The notes beneath the pieces were generated by a model. The model was not told the origin of the DNA. It saw only the letters and a list, made by a program, of their open reading frames with translations, and did no database searches. DNA of 64,000 bases, taken from positions 67,859,675 to 67,923,674 of the forward strand of contig CP136065.1 in assembly GCA_032622095.1 (NCBI GenBank). The letters are read 5' to 3'. Positions 1 to 13,558 of the stretch are shown piece after piece; position 1 is the stretch's first letter; every line of letters begins with the position of its first letter. Position numbers and translations under genes: made by a program. This DNA is from Siphonodentalium dalli. Its lineage: Eukaryota; Mollusca; Scaphopoda; Gadilida; Siphonodentaliidae.

Positions 1-180
1 ATGGCGGCCAAACTGGCGACCGAAATTGCTACGAGAATTCTACCGACAATTACATGTTGATTTGGAACATTGATATGAAGTATTCATTGAGTTTGGCAAT
101 TGCTATTCACAGTCAAAATGACGACCAAACTGTCGGCCAGAAACTGAAAATAAGCCGATATTTTCACATACTAATTTCAA
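1..180. repeat. Fragment of dispersed repeat with 'gcggccaaa...ggcgaccgaaat' motif
   Basis: The first bases carry the motif ATGGCGGCCAAACTGGCGAC followed by CGAAAT. The same motif recurs about every 350 bp in the terminal repeats of the foldback element at 54596-60145, so this is probably the edge of a related copy cut by the window boundary. No coding content is visible. The identification rests on motif similarity by eye only. Confidence 0.4.
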
Positions 181-3100
181 CTTTTTGTCATAATATCAAT
201 ATTTATGGACTAAACGGTGCATAATCCATCTACCAGTTCCAACATAAAGCTTAAAAATAAACGCTCACAGCCTACTGGAAGCTTGGAAACACACAATTAA
301 TAATCGCGATGCGGCATTTCGAAATACATTCTCCACTAAACGCCCATAATGGACGTGACCGTATATATGTGTGCCTGAGCTGATTCTAATTTGCCACATT
401 CATGATTATCTGGCCCATTGATGGCCATATATTGACTTTCAAAGAGTGAACTATTAACACGTTGTTAATCCTTGTTGTAAATACTCATTATTCAGCTATG
501 AACGCCATCTTAATCATACATGTAATGTTATATTACAGGGGTGGCAGGAAAATGACCTGTACTGGCCATGCCACCCCTACACATATAAATATGTATACAT
601 ATAATTATATACTGCTGTATTGCATAAATATGCAAATAAACACTCAAACAAACACGTATTACATTTGTGTCGCCCTAGTAGACATTCTAAAGGCCGATTC
701 TTACAAAGAGTACTCGGGGGGGGGGGGGTGGGGGGGGGGTGTCTGGAAACAATTTGCAGACACGAGGCTAAAATAATTCGTAACTCCAGGTACCCACCAC
801 CCCCCTACTTGCAAAAAACATATTGTTTTCCTCGGCAGAATTTGGGACCACCCCCATATTTGACACTTTTAAATGATTTTTTTTTACTAATTTGTTTTAT
901 TGGGAATACCATCCCAAATGTATTCGTTGTTCACTCTTTTCCCCCAATTATGTTCCACTATCTATTGTACAAGTCACTAAAATGTACTAAATATATGTGC
1001 CATCCTACCATATCATTTAGTCTTCACCAATATTATTGACTATTGATACAACTAAATGGCGTGAAGCAATTCTATCCCAATCTACTTCAATTATAATAAC
1101 AAAGGTAAGGTACTTTATTCTCAGAAACACACTATGCATAAACCTGCCTAAACACTAAATCTAATCCCATGCAACATAAGTTTGAGCGTGATATTGTTGT
1201 AAAATCCAGTGTTAAAACCAGTTGACTTCAAGTTCCGTGCGTATTGTATAGCAATATGGTGCCTGATCCGGGGTCCAAAGCCAGTCAGTATGATAGAAGC
1301 CGGTTTGATGTCCGAAAGGATGAGATAGCACTATATGGGTTACTGTTTGTGTAGTACAAAATGTACTGATGTCGCTCACACAAGTCTAATCGTTTTACGG
1401 GCTAAAGCCATATTTCACGAATGGGCATTCCATGACAATGACAACTGAGTGAGGCGTATGCCTTTATTATTAATTTAAACGAAAATTATATCGCCACTTA
1501 AAAATATAAAAGAAAACGTTATAAAACCTTACGAAACCTATCTATTATACAGGCTTCACTTGGAATCATGCATCTTTCGCGGCCAAATATAACTTACCCA
1601 ATAGAACATTTGCTCTTACTGGCTCATATTTGAATTTTTATCTGCCCGACAATCTTCCCATGAATGCTGACCACGATATTGGGTTTTAGTGAGGTAAATT
1701 GTCCAATTAACCCTGAAACAGGTTTGACGCGTTTTCATGAGCTCCATTCATATAAATGTACATGGCCCGACTAGTCTTATTTATTATAATTAGGGTATAA
1801 ACATATACTCTAATTTGTTTTGTAATCAATGAGTCAAACGACTGATAACAACATACCTACCACACTGACACGATCATGCCGACATAATATAGCTTTAGTC
1901 CCATATAACAACTAGCCCATGTTCTTAACAGTTCTAGTACACTAATAGAATAATGCAAAAATATAGTCGCTTTTGTTTCGGGAGATTTGTATTATGTTTT
2001 ATAGGCAAACATACTTTATCAGGTGATTTATCAATCGCACTTGGCTACTCCGAGTTATGTCTGCCAGAAAGCCTGCAATTGAACATGTATTGGAACCTCA
2101 AACCATATATAGACCCACTACATGGATCTAAATATGTTCTAAATTATATATGTATGTAGATAAAAGTCTGTATAAGGTTAATAGTGGACAAACATGAGTA
2201 AATTTCAGTGTGGGACAAAATTGAGCATTACTATGCATTACTAATTTTGACCATTCCCGACACACTCATTCACCCCCGCATTATATCTGGAAAAATCTGC
2301 AGACCCCCCTTGTAGTACTCGAAAATTCTTTGTGATTGGGAGATGTTAGCAGTTACAAAGAACTGTTGTGATTTATGTTTGTAATCGTAGGTTCATATTA
2401 CTAGCGGAATGATAAATTTGTATTTCTTACAAACAATTGTAGAGTATTACAAAGAAAAAGCTTCATAGTATTGACCCCAGGTCGTGATTTCGGACTACAC
2501 TGCACGTTCAATGTATATTTCGTTGCATTACTGTATAATTATGAGCACACAACCGTGTATATATGTTATATATCTCATGTTACATGTATGTGTCTGAGAA
2601 TAAACACTTACAATAACAAATAAATGTGATATCAAAATAGGCAGAAAACACTGCCATTTCTTTAAAAACGTAAATGCCGTGAAAATAGCAATTGTTGGTG
2701 GAATCTTTACGTAATTTTAGCCCAATAATTCCTCCCAAATAATGTAGCAAATAATACGAAATATTTACATTTGTGCGTAACACAAACTTTGTATTCTCAG
2801 TCGATGTGGTTGGAATTTTCAATAGCCTTATAGTTTATTGCTTCACTCGTTCACTGAGATAGTAAAATAAGATCAGTTTTAATTGTCTTTAAAGCACACA
2901 TTGATGTAGGTCAACCTACATGCATAGATACAAAATAGACAGAGGAATACACGGTATATATGTGACATACATGTAACAAGTAACAGATTAACAAAAATGG
3001 TAAAGATGTAGAATGTCATATTATTTGATTCATTACTGGACATAGGTCACCTGAATGTGATATACCATGTGGTACATTACCACTTCCGCAGTCGAACTCT

Positions 3101-3559
3101 TCCTACCATCGCAAACCACTGGATTAAAAATATATTTATGTTTGATTTAACAATAAAATGCACACGATCAGTTGAAATTGAAGTAACGATAGGTGACAGT
3201 GAGCTAAACAGCAATTATTCCACTAGAAGTTACAAACACTGGAGAGATATATCTTATTAAAATAGGAGAGAGGGGTGTATGTTCGGTGGCTGTCTGGTGA
3301 TAATAAGGTTAGCGCCAACTTATCGCAGTGTGCCATGGACAGTAAGGTGATGTTATTCCCTTCGACATGGATGCCACTGTGCGATCACGTACAACGACAC
3401 CACAGTCAAAGGCTACCCCACCCTTGTCATTAAATAAAAGTTATACAAAGGATACAGTTATCCTATGAAACAGTCAATAATAATGGGTATTTGTTCAATA
3501 TAATTATGGTGGTAATTTATTTCGCTGTTATAAAAGTGGTCCGCGAGAATGAGTAGTAC
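181..3559. other. No recognised gene; AT-rich non-coding DNA
   Basis: No open frame here resembles a known protein and no RNA gene was recognised. The only compositional oddity is a G-rich run at about 716-740 (two G blocks separated by one T) that could form a G-quadruplex. The rest looks like ordinary intergenic or intronic sequence. Confidence 0.5.
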
Positions 3560-5845
3560 ATGTATCTGCAAATACTGGGAGAAGGCCTAGGTACACTAAA
3601 TAGTGCAACCGTGGAGGATATGTGGTCATATCTGAAGGAGGGCATACACAGAGCTATGGACCAACACATACCCTCCAAGCTGATATCACCAAAGCAGAAC
3701 ACTCCATGGGTAAACTATAAGATCAAGAAATTGCTACGAAAAAAACAGCGCCTATATACACAGGCAAAGAAGAACAACAACTGGTCCAATTATCGAGCCA
3801 TGCAGAAATAATGTAAAAGGGAAATGAGGAAGGCTGAGTGGGATTACATCAACGCTAAGATTAGAGAAGGTTTAGAACAAAAGACGAAGAAACCATTATG
3901 GAGATACATCAAGAGCAGAACACAAGATAACATCTGAGTGTCACCATTGAAATCACAAGGCAAGCTGATTGACGATCCAAAAGGCAAAGCAGAAATCCTG
4001 GTAAAGCAGTTCCAGTCAGTATTCACAAAGAACCAACCACCACTACATGACATTCAACCCAAATGCGAAAACATCGGCAAACTGACAGTGACAGTGAATG
4101 GCGTTGAAGCTCTGCTGAAGAGATTAGACTCATCAAAAGCTTCGGGCCCAGACGGTATCCCAAACTCTATCCTAAAGAAGTACGCAAAACAACTGGCACC
4201 TGCCTTCAGGCTCATATTCCAACTCATTAGACACAGGCACATTGCCAAGGGACTCGCGCAGCGCCAACATAGCCTCAGTCTACAAAAAAGGAGACAGACA
4301 TCAAGCGGAAAACTATCGTCCTGTGTCCCTAACACCAGTACCATGCAAGCTACTAGAACACCTCATATGCCACCATATCCAAGAACACCTGGAGAAGCAC
4401 AACATACTAACAAACCTAAACCATGGCCTTCGAAGGGGATACTCCTGCGAAACACAACTAGCAGTGACAACACAAGACATCTTACAATAATTTGACAACA
4501 AGAAGCAGATCGACGTGGCCATCCTTGACTTCTCCAAAGCTTTCGTCACTGTGCCACATGACAGCCTGTTGACCAAACTATATCACTACGGTATCACAGG
4601 CCCGATCAACATATGGCTAGCATGCTTTCTGAAAGAAAGAAAGATGATAGTTGCACTCGAGGGATATTACTCAGAAGAAGTTGACGTGCTATCAGGAGTA
4701 CCACAGGGAGTCATATTGGGACCGTTGCTCTTTCTCTGTCACATAAATGACCTACCGGACACAGTAACATCACAAGTCCGTCTATTCGCAGATGACTGCC
4801 TCCTGTACCGCCAGATAAACACCTACAAAGACCACGAAATATTGCAACAAGATCTACTCAAACTGGAACCATGGGCCACCAACTGGGGGATGCGCTTTAA
4901 TCCAACTAAGTGCTACATTATGAGTCTAAAGCAGAAGACACAAAGATTTTACCAACTAGCAGGACAGATACTCCAAGAAGTCACAAACAACCCGTACCTT
5001 GGCGTCCAATTCTCCAAACACATACAATGGCAGCACCACATCGAGTCAACCACGAATAAGGCAAACTCCACCCTAGGCTTCCTTCGGCGAACTCTCAGGT
5101 AATGCCAAATCGATATCAGAAAAACGGCATACATATCATTAGTCCGCCCTCTGCTAGAGTATACAGCAACAAACTGGGATCCACACTATGAAAAGGACAA
5201 GACAAAACTGGAGAAGGTCCAACGCAAAGCAGCAAGATTTTGATAAAACAGGACTACCGAACGAGAGAGAAAGGCTGTGTAACATCAATGCTCAGTGAAC
5301 TTCAACTACCATCCCTAGTAGTGGGGGGGGGGGGGATAATTACCGGAAAACATAATAATCGTTCACTTTGTGATAGAAGTGCCAAACTTTCAGAATTTGT
5401 TAAGTGGTTGGTGAGTATCACTAAACTGGCTTGTTCCAGATTTTGGAGCAAGAAGCAAGAAGGAACAGAGACTGACACTATTTTACAAAGTGGTTAAGGG
5501 ATCGGCCCCGGGTATCAACTCCGAACACTACCTAGGAAACTACCGCCCAAAGAGGAAAAAGAAACCCACAAAATGCAAGGACTTTGCTAGTGACAACATC
5601 GTGGAGAAACTAACCACAAATAACGAAAGTGCCTACGAAACAATTCATACAAACACAGACCAATACGGATATTCCTTCTTTCCGAGGACTGTACTTGACT
5701 GGAACAAACTGGACAACAGCACAGTCAATGCCGCCGACCTAGAAACATTCAAGGCGGATCTGGGAGAACAAACATAGCGCTCCTCCCACCATCCTGTAAA
5801 AGCCAGCTTTGGTCACTAGGACGTAACAACTACAGATACAGATGT
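3560..5845 (+). mobile_element. Degraded 5'-truncated LINE (non-LTR retrotransposon), RT and C-terminal region
   Basis: A non-LTR retrotransposon reverse transcriptase can be read across several broken frames: a linker ending near 4490, then the RT core at 4515-5102 with DFSKAFVTVPHDSL, SGVPQGVILGPLLFLCHIND and LFADDCLLYR (the catalytic F/YADD box), then a C-terminal piece at 5490-5777 (VLDWNKLDN). In-frame stops fall near 3809, 3935, 4488 and 5100, and one frameshift lies near 4235. A G-run at about 5322-5335 interrupts the tail. No endonuclease domain is present, so the copy is 5'-truncated. The 3' end carries a short ACAGAT-type repeat near 5830-5845. It is a dead copy; the clade (CR1/jockey-like) is a guess from the RT style. 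Confidence 0.85.
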
Positions 5846-7329
5846 AGGGCGTTTCACGGGATGGTAGAAAGGGTCGAGTTATCTTCTCCTTCACACCACC
5901 TTTTCTGTTTTTCAGAGTGAACAAAATATATAGTAATGACATATAGATGGCCGATTAAGTTTCATTCACACAGCTGGCATAATTGCGTTGTAAGTGTTCA
6001 TGAAATTATTCATTGATTGCTGCTTAATGAACATTTATGAATGGTTTACAGATACAAGGTATATATGTCTTTTATTGTTTTATTGCCTATTAAGGGGGAT
6101 ATAATGATTCGAGTAATTGTATGCTTGACTCTTGAAAGATATTGGGGGTTGATTTGAGACAAATTTCATTGTATTATATACAATCTTTAAAACGATTCAC
6201 ATTTATCTCACTGCGGGTGTAGTAAACTGTAAACTGTTGTACAATTTCAGACAGCAGAATGCATGAACTACACACAAAAAGGAAATGCCCATACTACTTA
6301 ATTTGGGCGGAGTTTTCACCAATAAACATGATTATTACACATATGAAGTCACTGTAAAGCATTATGTGAATACTTAGCGTGTTACTAATATGGGTATAAC
6401 ACTTATGTACAATACCGCTCGTGGTCAAGTGGTCCTGCTAAGGTGCTATGATGCTGGTGAGTCCGGCTAGATTTGTATTAGGTTGTTAAGGCAAACTTAT
6501 GCTGTTAAGAAAAAGTACCGAATATGTTTTCTAAATTTGTAATTTTTGCGGAATTCGGATAATCTGAACATATCCAGAAAAAATCCATTATGTTTATCAA
6601 ACATTGACAAAAATATATTCAAGATGGCTATTCGTGTCGCAGCCATACTTTGTTTATTTTAAATATATAAGTTCTCGAATGTTCCATACAGGCGCTGGCT
6701 TTTTCTCAAAGCTATCGGATTAGCCAAACACCGGGAAAATGACAACTTCAGAAAAATATAACGTTACTTTTCAGTAACGACATTAGTCTGACATATCAGC
6801 GTCATATCAATTCAGCTGGACCCCAGCATCATAACAAATTAGCAGGACAACATGATCTTTATTCTCATGACCTATTTTTATAATACATAGGTATCGAGAT
6901 AATATGTGTACACTATTTACATATAACATGGTACATATATAAACATATTATACACATTATTATACATAAATATAAATACACATATTATAAATAAATATAA
7001 TAGCACTATCATTGCTATATATAACACTATTCATTTATAGTAATAATAGGCTTAGAAGTGAACATAAATTTATGCACAAATACACACATACAATTATATA
7101 TCAGTTTATCAATAATGTATATGCCTTTCATAAAGGCGTCGCGTCATGTTATCTTTTAATACCTTATGGAGTATTATAATCGCTATCATTCAATATTCGA
7201 TAGTTCGCGGCTAACAATTTTAATAAAATCACATAATCGTCGCAGGCTTGATGGATTTTTCTTATTAAGTATTTCGCTCACAGTGATTGTATTGGGTATA
7301 GTGATTGTATTGGGGCGTTACTATTAAAC
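5846..7329. other. No recognised gene; very AT-rich stretch
   Basis: No coding similarity or RNA gene is recognised. From about 6890 to 7110 the sequence is dominated by ATA/TAT runs typical of low-complexity non-coding DNA. Confidence 0.5.
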
Positions 7330-10300
7330 GGCGCCTGGCTTTAGATAAGCTTTCGCACTCGAGAAGGTAGTGTAGCTCGTCTACAACTTTACCGGATTTG
7401 CAGAGCTGGCATACACGAGTCGATGATTGCTTGTTCTAAATTTAAACAAGATGAACCGCTTTGCTGTGTTGAGTGTTACAAGATAATTTTCGAATGACAA
7501 ATCGTGCTTGAAAATTATATATATGCGGCCACGGTTCGAGTTATTTAAGTCCGTTTCCCATGAGTTTCTAAACTGGGATATTAGTCTACTGTTCGGGTAT
7601 GATATTAGTTGGTTGCTATCCGGTATCTGTTCCGTGTGCCAATAACGTAACGTTGTCGTCTAATATAGTATAAACGTTATGCAACCAGGGGAATCTGTCG
7701 TCGTTTATATCGAACATTGAATGTGCTAGTTTATAAATTACCCTTTGATGTCTACCGCCGTTACTTACGTAATCTTACTCCAGAGCTTCACCTTTCTTGT
7801 GAATATTTGTATATGCAATGGTAGTCTCCCACATTCCCCGTGCAACATATCATTTGGGATTGATTGTCTAAGTTTGAGGACGTGTTTAAGAAATATACGG
7901 TGGACTTTTCCCAAAACATCATTGTTGCCAAAACCCTATACTTCGCAACCATATAGAAACATCGGGGTAACATGTAAATCGAACAGAAAGGCAGTGTTTG
8001 TGTGATTTCCCGATTATGGAGTCCATGGCTCGCGTAGCTTTTTCTGCCAATGTTTTTTTCTCCATCGTAAAGGAGCCCGATTTACAAAATATTATGCCAA
8101 GGTAATTAAAGTTGTGAACGCTATCAATTTTCTTCCCTTTAAACAGAAACGAAATTTTCTTGGAAAGACTCGCTTTAGATAAATTTAGTATGTTTGTGTT
8201 ATCCACATTGACTGTTAATTTGCATTGACTACAATATTTTTCAAAAACATCGAGTTGTTGCTGTGACCCTTTTGGTGTTTCCTTCGTAGTAACTGTATCG
8301 TCGGCGTAGAGGATCATGGATATTTTCAAATTGCAGTTGAATTTGTCATTTATCTCCGCGTCTTCAGTTTTCAGTCCCATTGCGCAATTTTCAAGGACAA
8401 ATTCTTCCAGATCATTCAAATACAAGGAAAACGACAGTGGGGATAAGTTCGCACCTTGGCGAACCCACACATAACAGGGGAGATAAGCTTATAGCTCTCC
8501 ATTTGCACGGACACATGAGTTTACATGGTTATACATGTTGACGATGACCCTAACAATTTCCCATTGATTCCACTTTTTACAATTTTGGACCAGAGCACCT
8601 GTCTCCACACGACATCAAAGGCTTTCTGAAAGTCAACGAATGCACATATTGGTTTTTTATTCAATTTTCTACTGATTTCGAAAAAGCGCAGTACAGCACA
8701 AATATATTGTCGAGGGTTGAATATTTTTTTTCGGAAACCGGTCTGGTTTTCACAGAGTATTTTCATATTTTCGACATATTGTGCGAGTCTATTTGGCAAT
8801 GTCTTTGTAAATAACTTACCAAAAACAACTCCAGATCGTTATCTGCCTATAATTACCTGGGTCACTTAAATGTCCTTTGTTTTATAGAGAGGGACAATCG
8901 TTCCAGCTACCCAGTCTTCGGGTATGAGACCAGTGGCCAGTGTGATATTAAATAATTTACAGTATATGCAGACAAATACTTCGGATGAGGCAATCAGATA
9001 CTCATTGACAATGCGGCCGTGGCCGGATGATTTATTGTATTTCAAAGTATTAATCGACTATTTCGACCTCGGTAATTGGCATGTTTAGTTCAGGGTTAAC
9101 ATCAAAGCTAAAGTATGCCTTTATAGTTCTCTCTACAACAGGGTCATCATCGTGTCCAACAGCGTTAACATTGCGGAAGTAACTGGCTAAATCATCTAAG
9201 TTAACACCAATACGGTTAGTCACAAGATCACGGTGCGATTTAATAGCATGTGGGGGTGTTTCTCTAGGGTAATTCAAACCACGCCTCTTGCCACATAACA
9301 TGATTTATTCGGTTTTGACCTGCAGATAAATACAATCAAATTATTACATTATAGCTGATGTATAATCAAGTTCAATTCCATTTCGATACCAAATTTCCAA
9401 GTAAAATATACATAGACATGCAATAATGATAAATTTGTAAATATGTGACATTGAATCCGTATGCTTGTGAGATGCAGCTACCAACCATATGCATATGATA
9501 TATACACGACTACGCGCATGCGATATAGCAGTGATTACACGCATTTGGTGTGGGCATCCGACCAAACGCGTGCGATATAGCAATCTGCACACATACATGT
9601 GAAAAGAATATAGCCACACGCATGTGATATTTCAACACACATATCAGTATGTAAAATGAGATGAATGCAAATAAATAAGCGAACATGATGATGAAGCATT
9701 GGTGAGAATACAAAATTACTTCACCAAAAATGTGGTGAGAATAGAAAAAAAGAAAGACACCAAGAACAATTGGAAAATAATATCATAACTTATTGTATAT
9801 GTGGTGCTGATAAGTGAGACAATGGAGTAAAATACTGGGCTAAGATAATTGTTCAGTAAATAGTAAGAAGCCAGATAAGCTAATAATTGAATGCCTAGCA
9901 AGATTGCAATTTACATGAGAGTCAATTCACAAGGTATGAATTTTCTAAACACGATAAAAGCATGTACAGTCATTGCTAACGTACACATTGGCGGGCCATT
10001 TTTAAACGTCCATTCGCGATGTCAATATAACTGTTCGGTTCGCAACATCCAATCCAATGCCGGGGCCAAGATCGACGCGTATCAGAAACTCATTCGACAA
10101 TTCCACAAATCTATTTAGAGCCTATGGAAAACCGGTCACCAAGAATAGGCCCGCTTAAATGCGATCGCATAGTCCATAGTCATAATATCACCTAGTGATA
10201 CAGGGGGTATCGTTAAATGTTAAGCTGGTCATAATGCCACAATGGATATCTGAAGTCAGTTGATTAAAAGGAAGTACCTGGACGTATCATATAAAAGGCA

Positions 10301-11040
10301 GTGCTGCAGAATGGCATATGCTATAGTTAATAAGGGATGCCGCTAGGCTTGTCACTGCCTCTTATCCATTATCACTACCTGCTCTACCATTCAAGATAAC
10401 AAATTCATGATGTCGACGCAAATCTAGCAGTAGGGTCCCATATACGTTTTTGGATAGATCTTGGCTGTGTCTGTGCACATACATACATGTTACATTCAGA
10501 TAAAATAGCTTCTCTGAAAACAAAAATGCATCAGGGGTGCATTGGAACTCTTCGAAATTTGCATCAATAATGTTGATATCAGTGGAACATGCTGTACGCA
10601 CATTGAAGTCGCCTGTTAGGTAAATGTTACTTGTGCGATTAGCTAAAGTGCAGTGTAGTCGCTTTCTATTTCGATGAATGCGTCTTTTGATGTGTAAAGA
10701 CTGTAATCACTTCCTTCTGGTGGTATGTATACTGCATCTATAATAATGTGAATTTTGTGCTGCGCCACAACTTTCTTAATCTCAATCCATTGTACACATT
10801 TAGATTTTGTTTCAATAATTTTCGAGAAAGGGACCAGTTCGTCCTTAATTCCAATCACTATCCCACCGGACCGTATTCCTGATAGTTTTTGTCTATTGTT
10901 CATGTATAGTGTGTACCTACCAATGCTTAACTGGTCAGAGTCGTCAGTCTTTGTTTCCATAAAGCAGAGGACATCATGTTTTGAACACAGTTCTTGGAAT
11001 TCTGGGTATTCTAATTTTATTTCGGAGACCACATACATTT
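7330..11040 (-). mobile_element. Degraded LINE with endonuclease, RT and C-terminal zinc region
   Basis: Reading on the minus strand from about 11040 downwards gives the parts of one non-LTR element in order. An APE-type endonuclease piece lies at 11038-10362 (CSKHDVLCFMETKTDD, then LLDLRRHHEFVILNGRAGSD). A linker lies at 9301-9050 (FRNVNAVGHDDD, ELNMPITEVEI). The RT palm follows at 8799-8521 (ENQTGFRKKIF, CAFVDFQKAFDVVWR) and 8470-7919 (ILYADDTVTTKE). The thumb and C-terminal tail run to about 7330 (LHGECGRLPLHI, then FKFRTSNHRL). Stops and frameshifts separate the blocks and 10360-9302 has no recognisable part, so it is a fossil. The C-terminal tail matches the fragment at 19610-19963, so both belong to one family. 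Confidence 0.85.
9302..10361. other. Unassigned stretch inside the LINE remnant
   Basis: No endonuclease or RT motif can be read here although the flanks belong to one LINE. It may be secondarily inserted or decayed sequence. A 75-codon open frame on + at 9891-10118 has no recognisable similarity and uses no features of a real gene. Confidence 0.35.
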
Positions 11041-11930
11041 AATGACAGAAAACTGAAATCACCTTTAACATCAGCCCACTGATAGCACCACTAGTAATAA
11101 CAGGTATTTGTAATACGACCCTGCCTAACTATGCTTAAAAGCCATGTCCTGATTGGCCAGTGGACGGGGTTACCATGGCTATCTCGTTCCAGTTTTGTGG
11201 TACAATTCTACTTTTTCCAATTGTACCACGAAAAAAATCGGTTTATTCAGATCGCCGCACGCGACTTTTCCCGTCTTTTCTAACTCCGCGCAAACAGGGC
11301 ATCAACGGAGTACACCCGCACCCGTAACCCTTTGAATTATTTTGCTACATCTTGACAATCTTGCGAATTTTCTAGCGATTTTTCGCTTGAAACCAGTTTG
11401 GTTGCCAATGAATATGGTCCAAATGATGTTATTATATACTGATATATGTTACGACCAAAGAAAGTTACTTAATAAGTATATTAAATGACAAAATAAATCC
11501 ATGGGGCCGGGCTGTGCATTCGTCGATTCGAATCTCGATCATATTCGATATTTCGGAATCAAGTTGAAAATGAAAGCGCTTGTTCGCCAGTACAGAAGGG
11601 GAATAAGATCGCTTTGTGTAAGGAAAATGGTCCATAGTCGATGATAATATTCATGTTGTCCCAACAACGTTCAACACAGAAATGACAGCAATCGTATTTC
11701 CTGTACAATTTAAATGAAAGGCACGGGCGCCGCTGAAAACACATCGTTTTTTAGCCAATCACAACGATTATTTACGCAAACAAATTACTAGAGTACTCCA
11801 TGCAAAGAATCGAGTACGCCCAATACGAATTACACCACGAAATCTGTTCTCACCTGAGACCGAAAAAGCGCAGTATTTCGTTGACTATTCAGTCGAATTG
11901 TGACCATAAACTTTCAGTCGTATTACAAAA

Positions 11931-12074
11931 GAAATAAATACACGGTGTATCGGTGTGTATGGTCAAGTTGTACCACAAAAAAATGATTGTAGGACTCCGC
12001 TACGCGTCGTCCTACAATCAGTTTTTTTGTGGTACAACTTGACCATACACACCTCTACACCGTGTATTTATTTC
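11931..12074. repeat. 144-bp near-perfect palindrome (foldback MITE)
   Basis: Arms of about 65 bp read GAAATAAATACACGGTGTAT at the left and its complement at the right, meeting around a short GC-rich loop (CTCCGCTACGCGTCG). The two arms differ at only a few bases near the outer end. The inner arm includes GTGGTACAACTTGACCATAC. A related inverted pair (GTGGTACAATT / AATTGTACCAC) occurs at about 11200-11230. No transposase is present. It overlaps the end of the unidentified open frame at 12055-12747. Confidence 0.8.
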
Positions 12075-12747
12075 TTAAGTGTATGTGCGTATCATCCACA
12101 TCATCACAATATACATTGTAAGTAATATCATTGGTTGAATTAATATCAGTCGTACAAATGTCATTCAATATTTCCCGGGTGTCTTTTAGGACATCTGAAA
12201 GAATTTGCTGATCCAGTTCATGGACATATATACCGCTTGATTCAGTTATATTTGAAATAGCATCCAAACCTGATATTTCCTCTAACATTTGTATTGGTTT
12301 GAATTTTGTCATTTCAGTGTTATTTTGGACATCATAATTCAAAATTCGTTTGTGAATAATATTGAATGCATATTCTTCGACATAACTATTATCAACGGAA
12401 GGTTTGTCAGTTGGTACTTTAGCACCAGCAGAATGGTTTAACCGTGAAATATCATGGAGAATATTTTCTGTTCCATTGTTTCGTTCATGACATGCGTCTG
12501 TGTTGTGGTTTAATACCCACGGTTCACCAGCTAATGATTCATCCATAACGATATCATTATTTATATGTCGCGAACACGTTAATGTGCATGTTCGCTCAGT
12601 TTTGTCTTCGTTTCTTTTAAAAAGCGCATCACCCATAGCATCATCATTTTTCATTTTAAAGTCGTCAGCATGATTCGACTTATTAGTCGTACCATCATAT
12701 AAATTAAAAACACTTTCAAATTCATCAACAACATAATCATTCAACAA
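12055..12747 (-). CDS. Unidentified 230-codon open frame, possibly an exon or gene relic
   Basis: A minus-strand open frame of about 230 codons, Asp/Asn-rich and acidic, with no motif I recognise. It does not begin with ATG (the first in-frame ATG is about 40 codons in), so if coding it would have to be an exon or a truncated piece. It lies about 130 bp downstream of the stop codon of the methyltransferase last exon (12876) and about 1 kb upstream of the endonuclease part of the LINE at 7330-11040. It might therefore be a 3'UTR frame or a LINE ORF1 relic. Its last codons run into the 11931-12074 palindrome. I cannot assign a function. Confidence 0.25.
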   Translation of the reverse strand: MLNDYVVDEFESVFNLYDGTTNKSNHADDFKMKNDDAMGDALFKRNEDKTERTCTLTCSRHINNDIVMDESLAGEPWVLNHNTDACHERNNGTENILHDISRLNHSAGAKVPTDKPSVDNSYVEEYAFNIIHKRILNYDVQNNTEMTKFKPIQMLEEISGLDAISNITESSGIYVHELDQQILSDVLKDTREILNDICTTDINSTNDITYNVYCDDVDDTHIHLRNKYTV

Positions 12748-12875
12748 ACATGGACTATTAATAACCAGGGTTGATTACTACGTTATTCGATCGGCCTTTC
12801 CATTCAATCTGCCCAGCGGAGTGGTCCATGTCACTTCAAACCATCAGGTGTTAACTGGAGAACACGACCCAGGCA

Positions 12876-13166
12876 TTAGAGTTTCGTGTTTACAAAATAA
12901 ACCTCCTGACATTGAGAAACCCGTCCCACATACTTGTGGGGATATGTATCTCCACAGTGAATATTCTTATGAGAGAAGAACTTCCTAAATCCAATCTTGT
13001 ATAACTGGAATAAGAGTGAGATTCCGTCTCGGCGTTCATACATGTAATTCACATGAAACTCGACTAAGAGTTGTCTCACGTTGTTCAAACTTCCGTCCTC
13101 CAATGCCATCAATAGAGATGGGTACTCCGCTTTTTCTATGTCCATTTTCAAGATGTCTATCTGTTT
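12876..13166 (-). CDS. METTL24-like methyltransferase, last exon (E)
   Basis: The last exon encodes 96 residues and the stop codon. It starts after a clear acceptor (ATTTCTTCCACAG) in phase 0 and begins KQIDILKMDIEKAEYPSL, then NVRQLLVEFHVNY, GFRKFFSHKN and CQEVYFVNTKL before TAA. The ILKMDIExAE and EFH blocks, and the closing 'Y/EVYFVN' line, are hallmarks of the METTL24-like (Methyltransf_22) family, which has an S-adenosylmethionine Rossmann fold. The usual Gly of the DIEGAE motif is Lys here. Phase 0 fits the upstream exon at 22069-21934, about 8.8 kb away. That intron holds the satellite, MITEs and LINE pieces. The substrate of the family is not known to me. Confidence 0.85.
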   Translation of the reverse strand, partial: KQIDILKMDIEKAEYPSLLMALEDGSLNNVRQLLVEFHVNYMYERRDGISLLFQLYKIGFRKFFSHKNIHCGDTYPHKYVGRVSQCQEVYFVNTKL

Positions 13167-13558
13167 CTGTGGAAGAAATATTAACACCTTTAGATTTGTG
13201 AATGTCTAGCGTGTTGCAGTTGGTATGCTTTATTCTCTCATCGAAATAAACATGACAATTACATGTAACGGATATTGAGAAACAGATAATTATATCCAAT
13301 AGTCATACAGCACAATTATATACAAAAGATGATATATACATGTAACCCCGGACATAAGGCAATCTATAACCCTCGTACTGTATTTGTTGTTAAACCGTTA
13401 TCAGCGTCTCAGCTGGGACGAGCAATCCTGCACCGCGCATTATCCGAATTTGTAAGACATTGTTATACTCGGGCTTGTTTGAGTTCGTAAATAGAACGGA
13501 ACCGGAAAGTAAATATGTTCGTCATACACGTGCTGTGTATTCTGTCTATGCTTATGTG

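Noticed and set aside
716-740. G-run suggesting a regulatory G-quadruplex (also 5322-5335 and 14659-14668)
   Set aside because: Isolated homopolymer tracts with no gene or promoter nearby; they may partly be assembly uncertainty.
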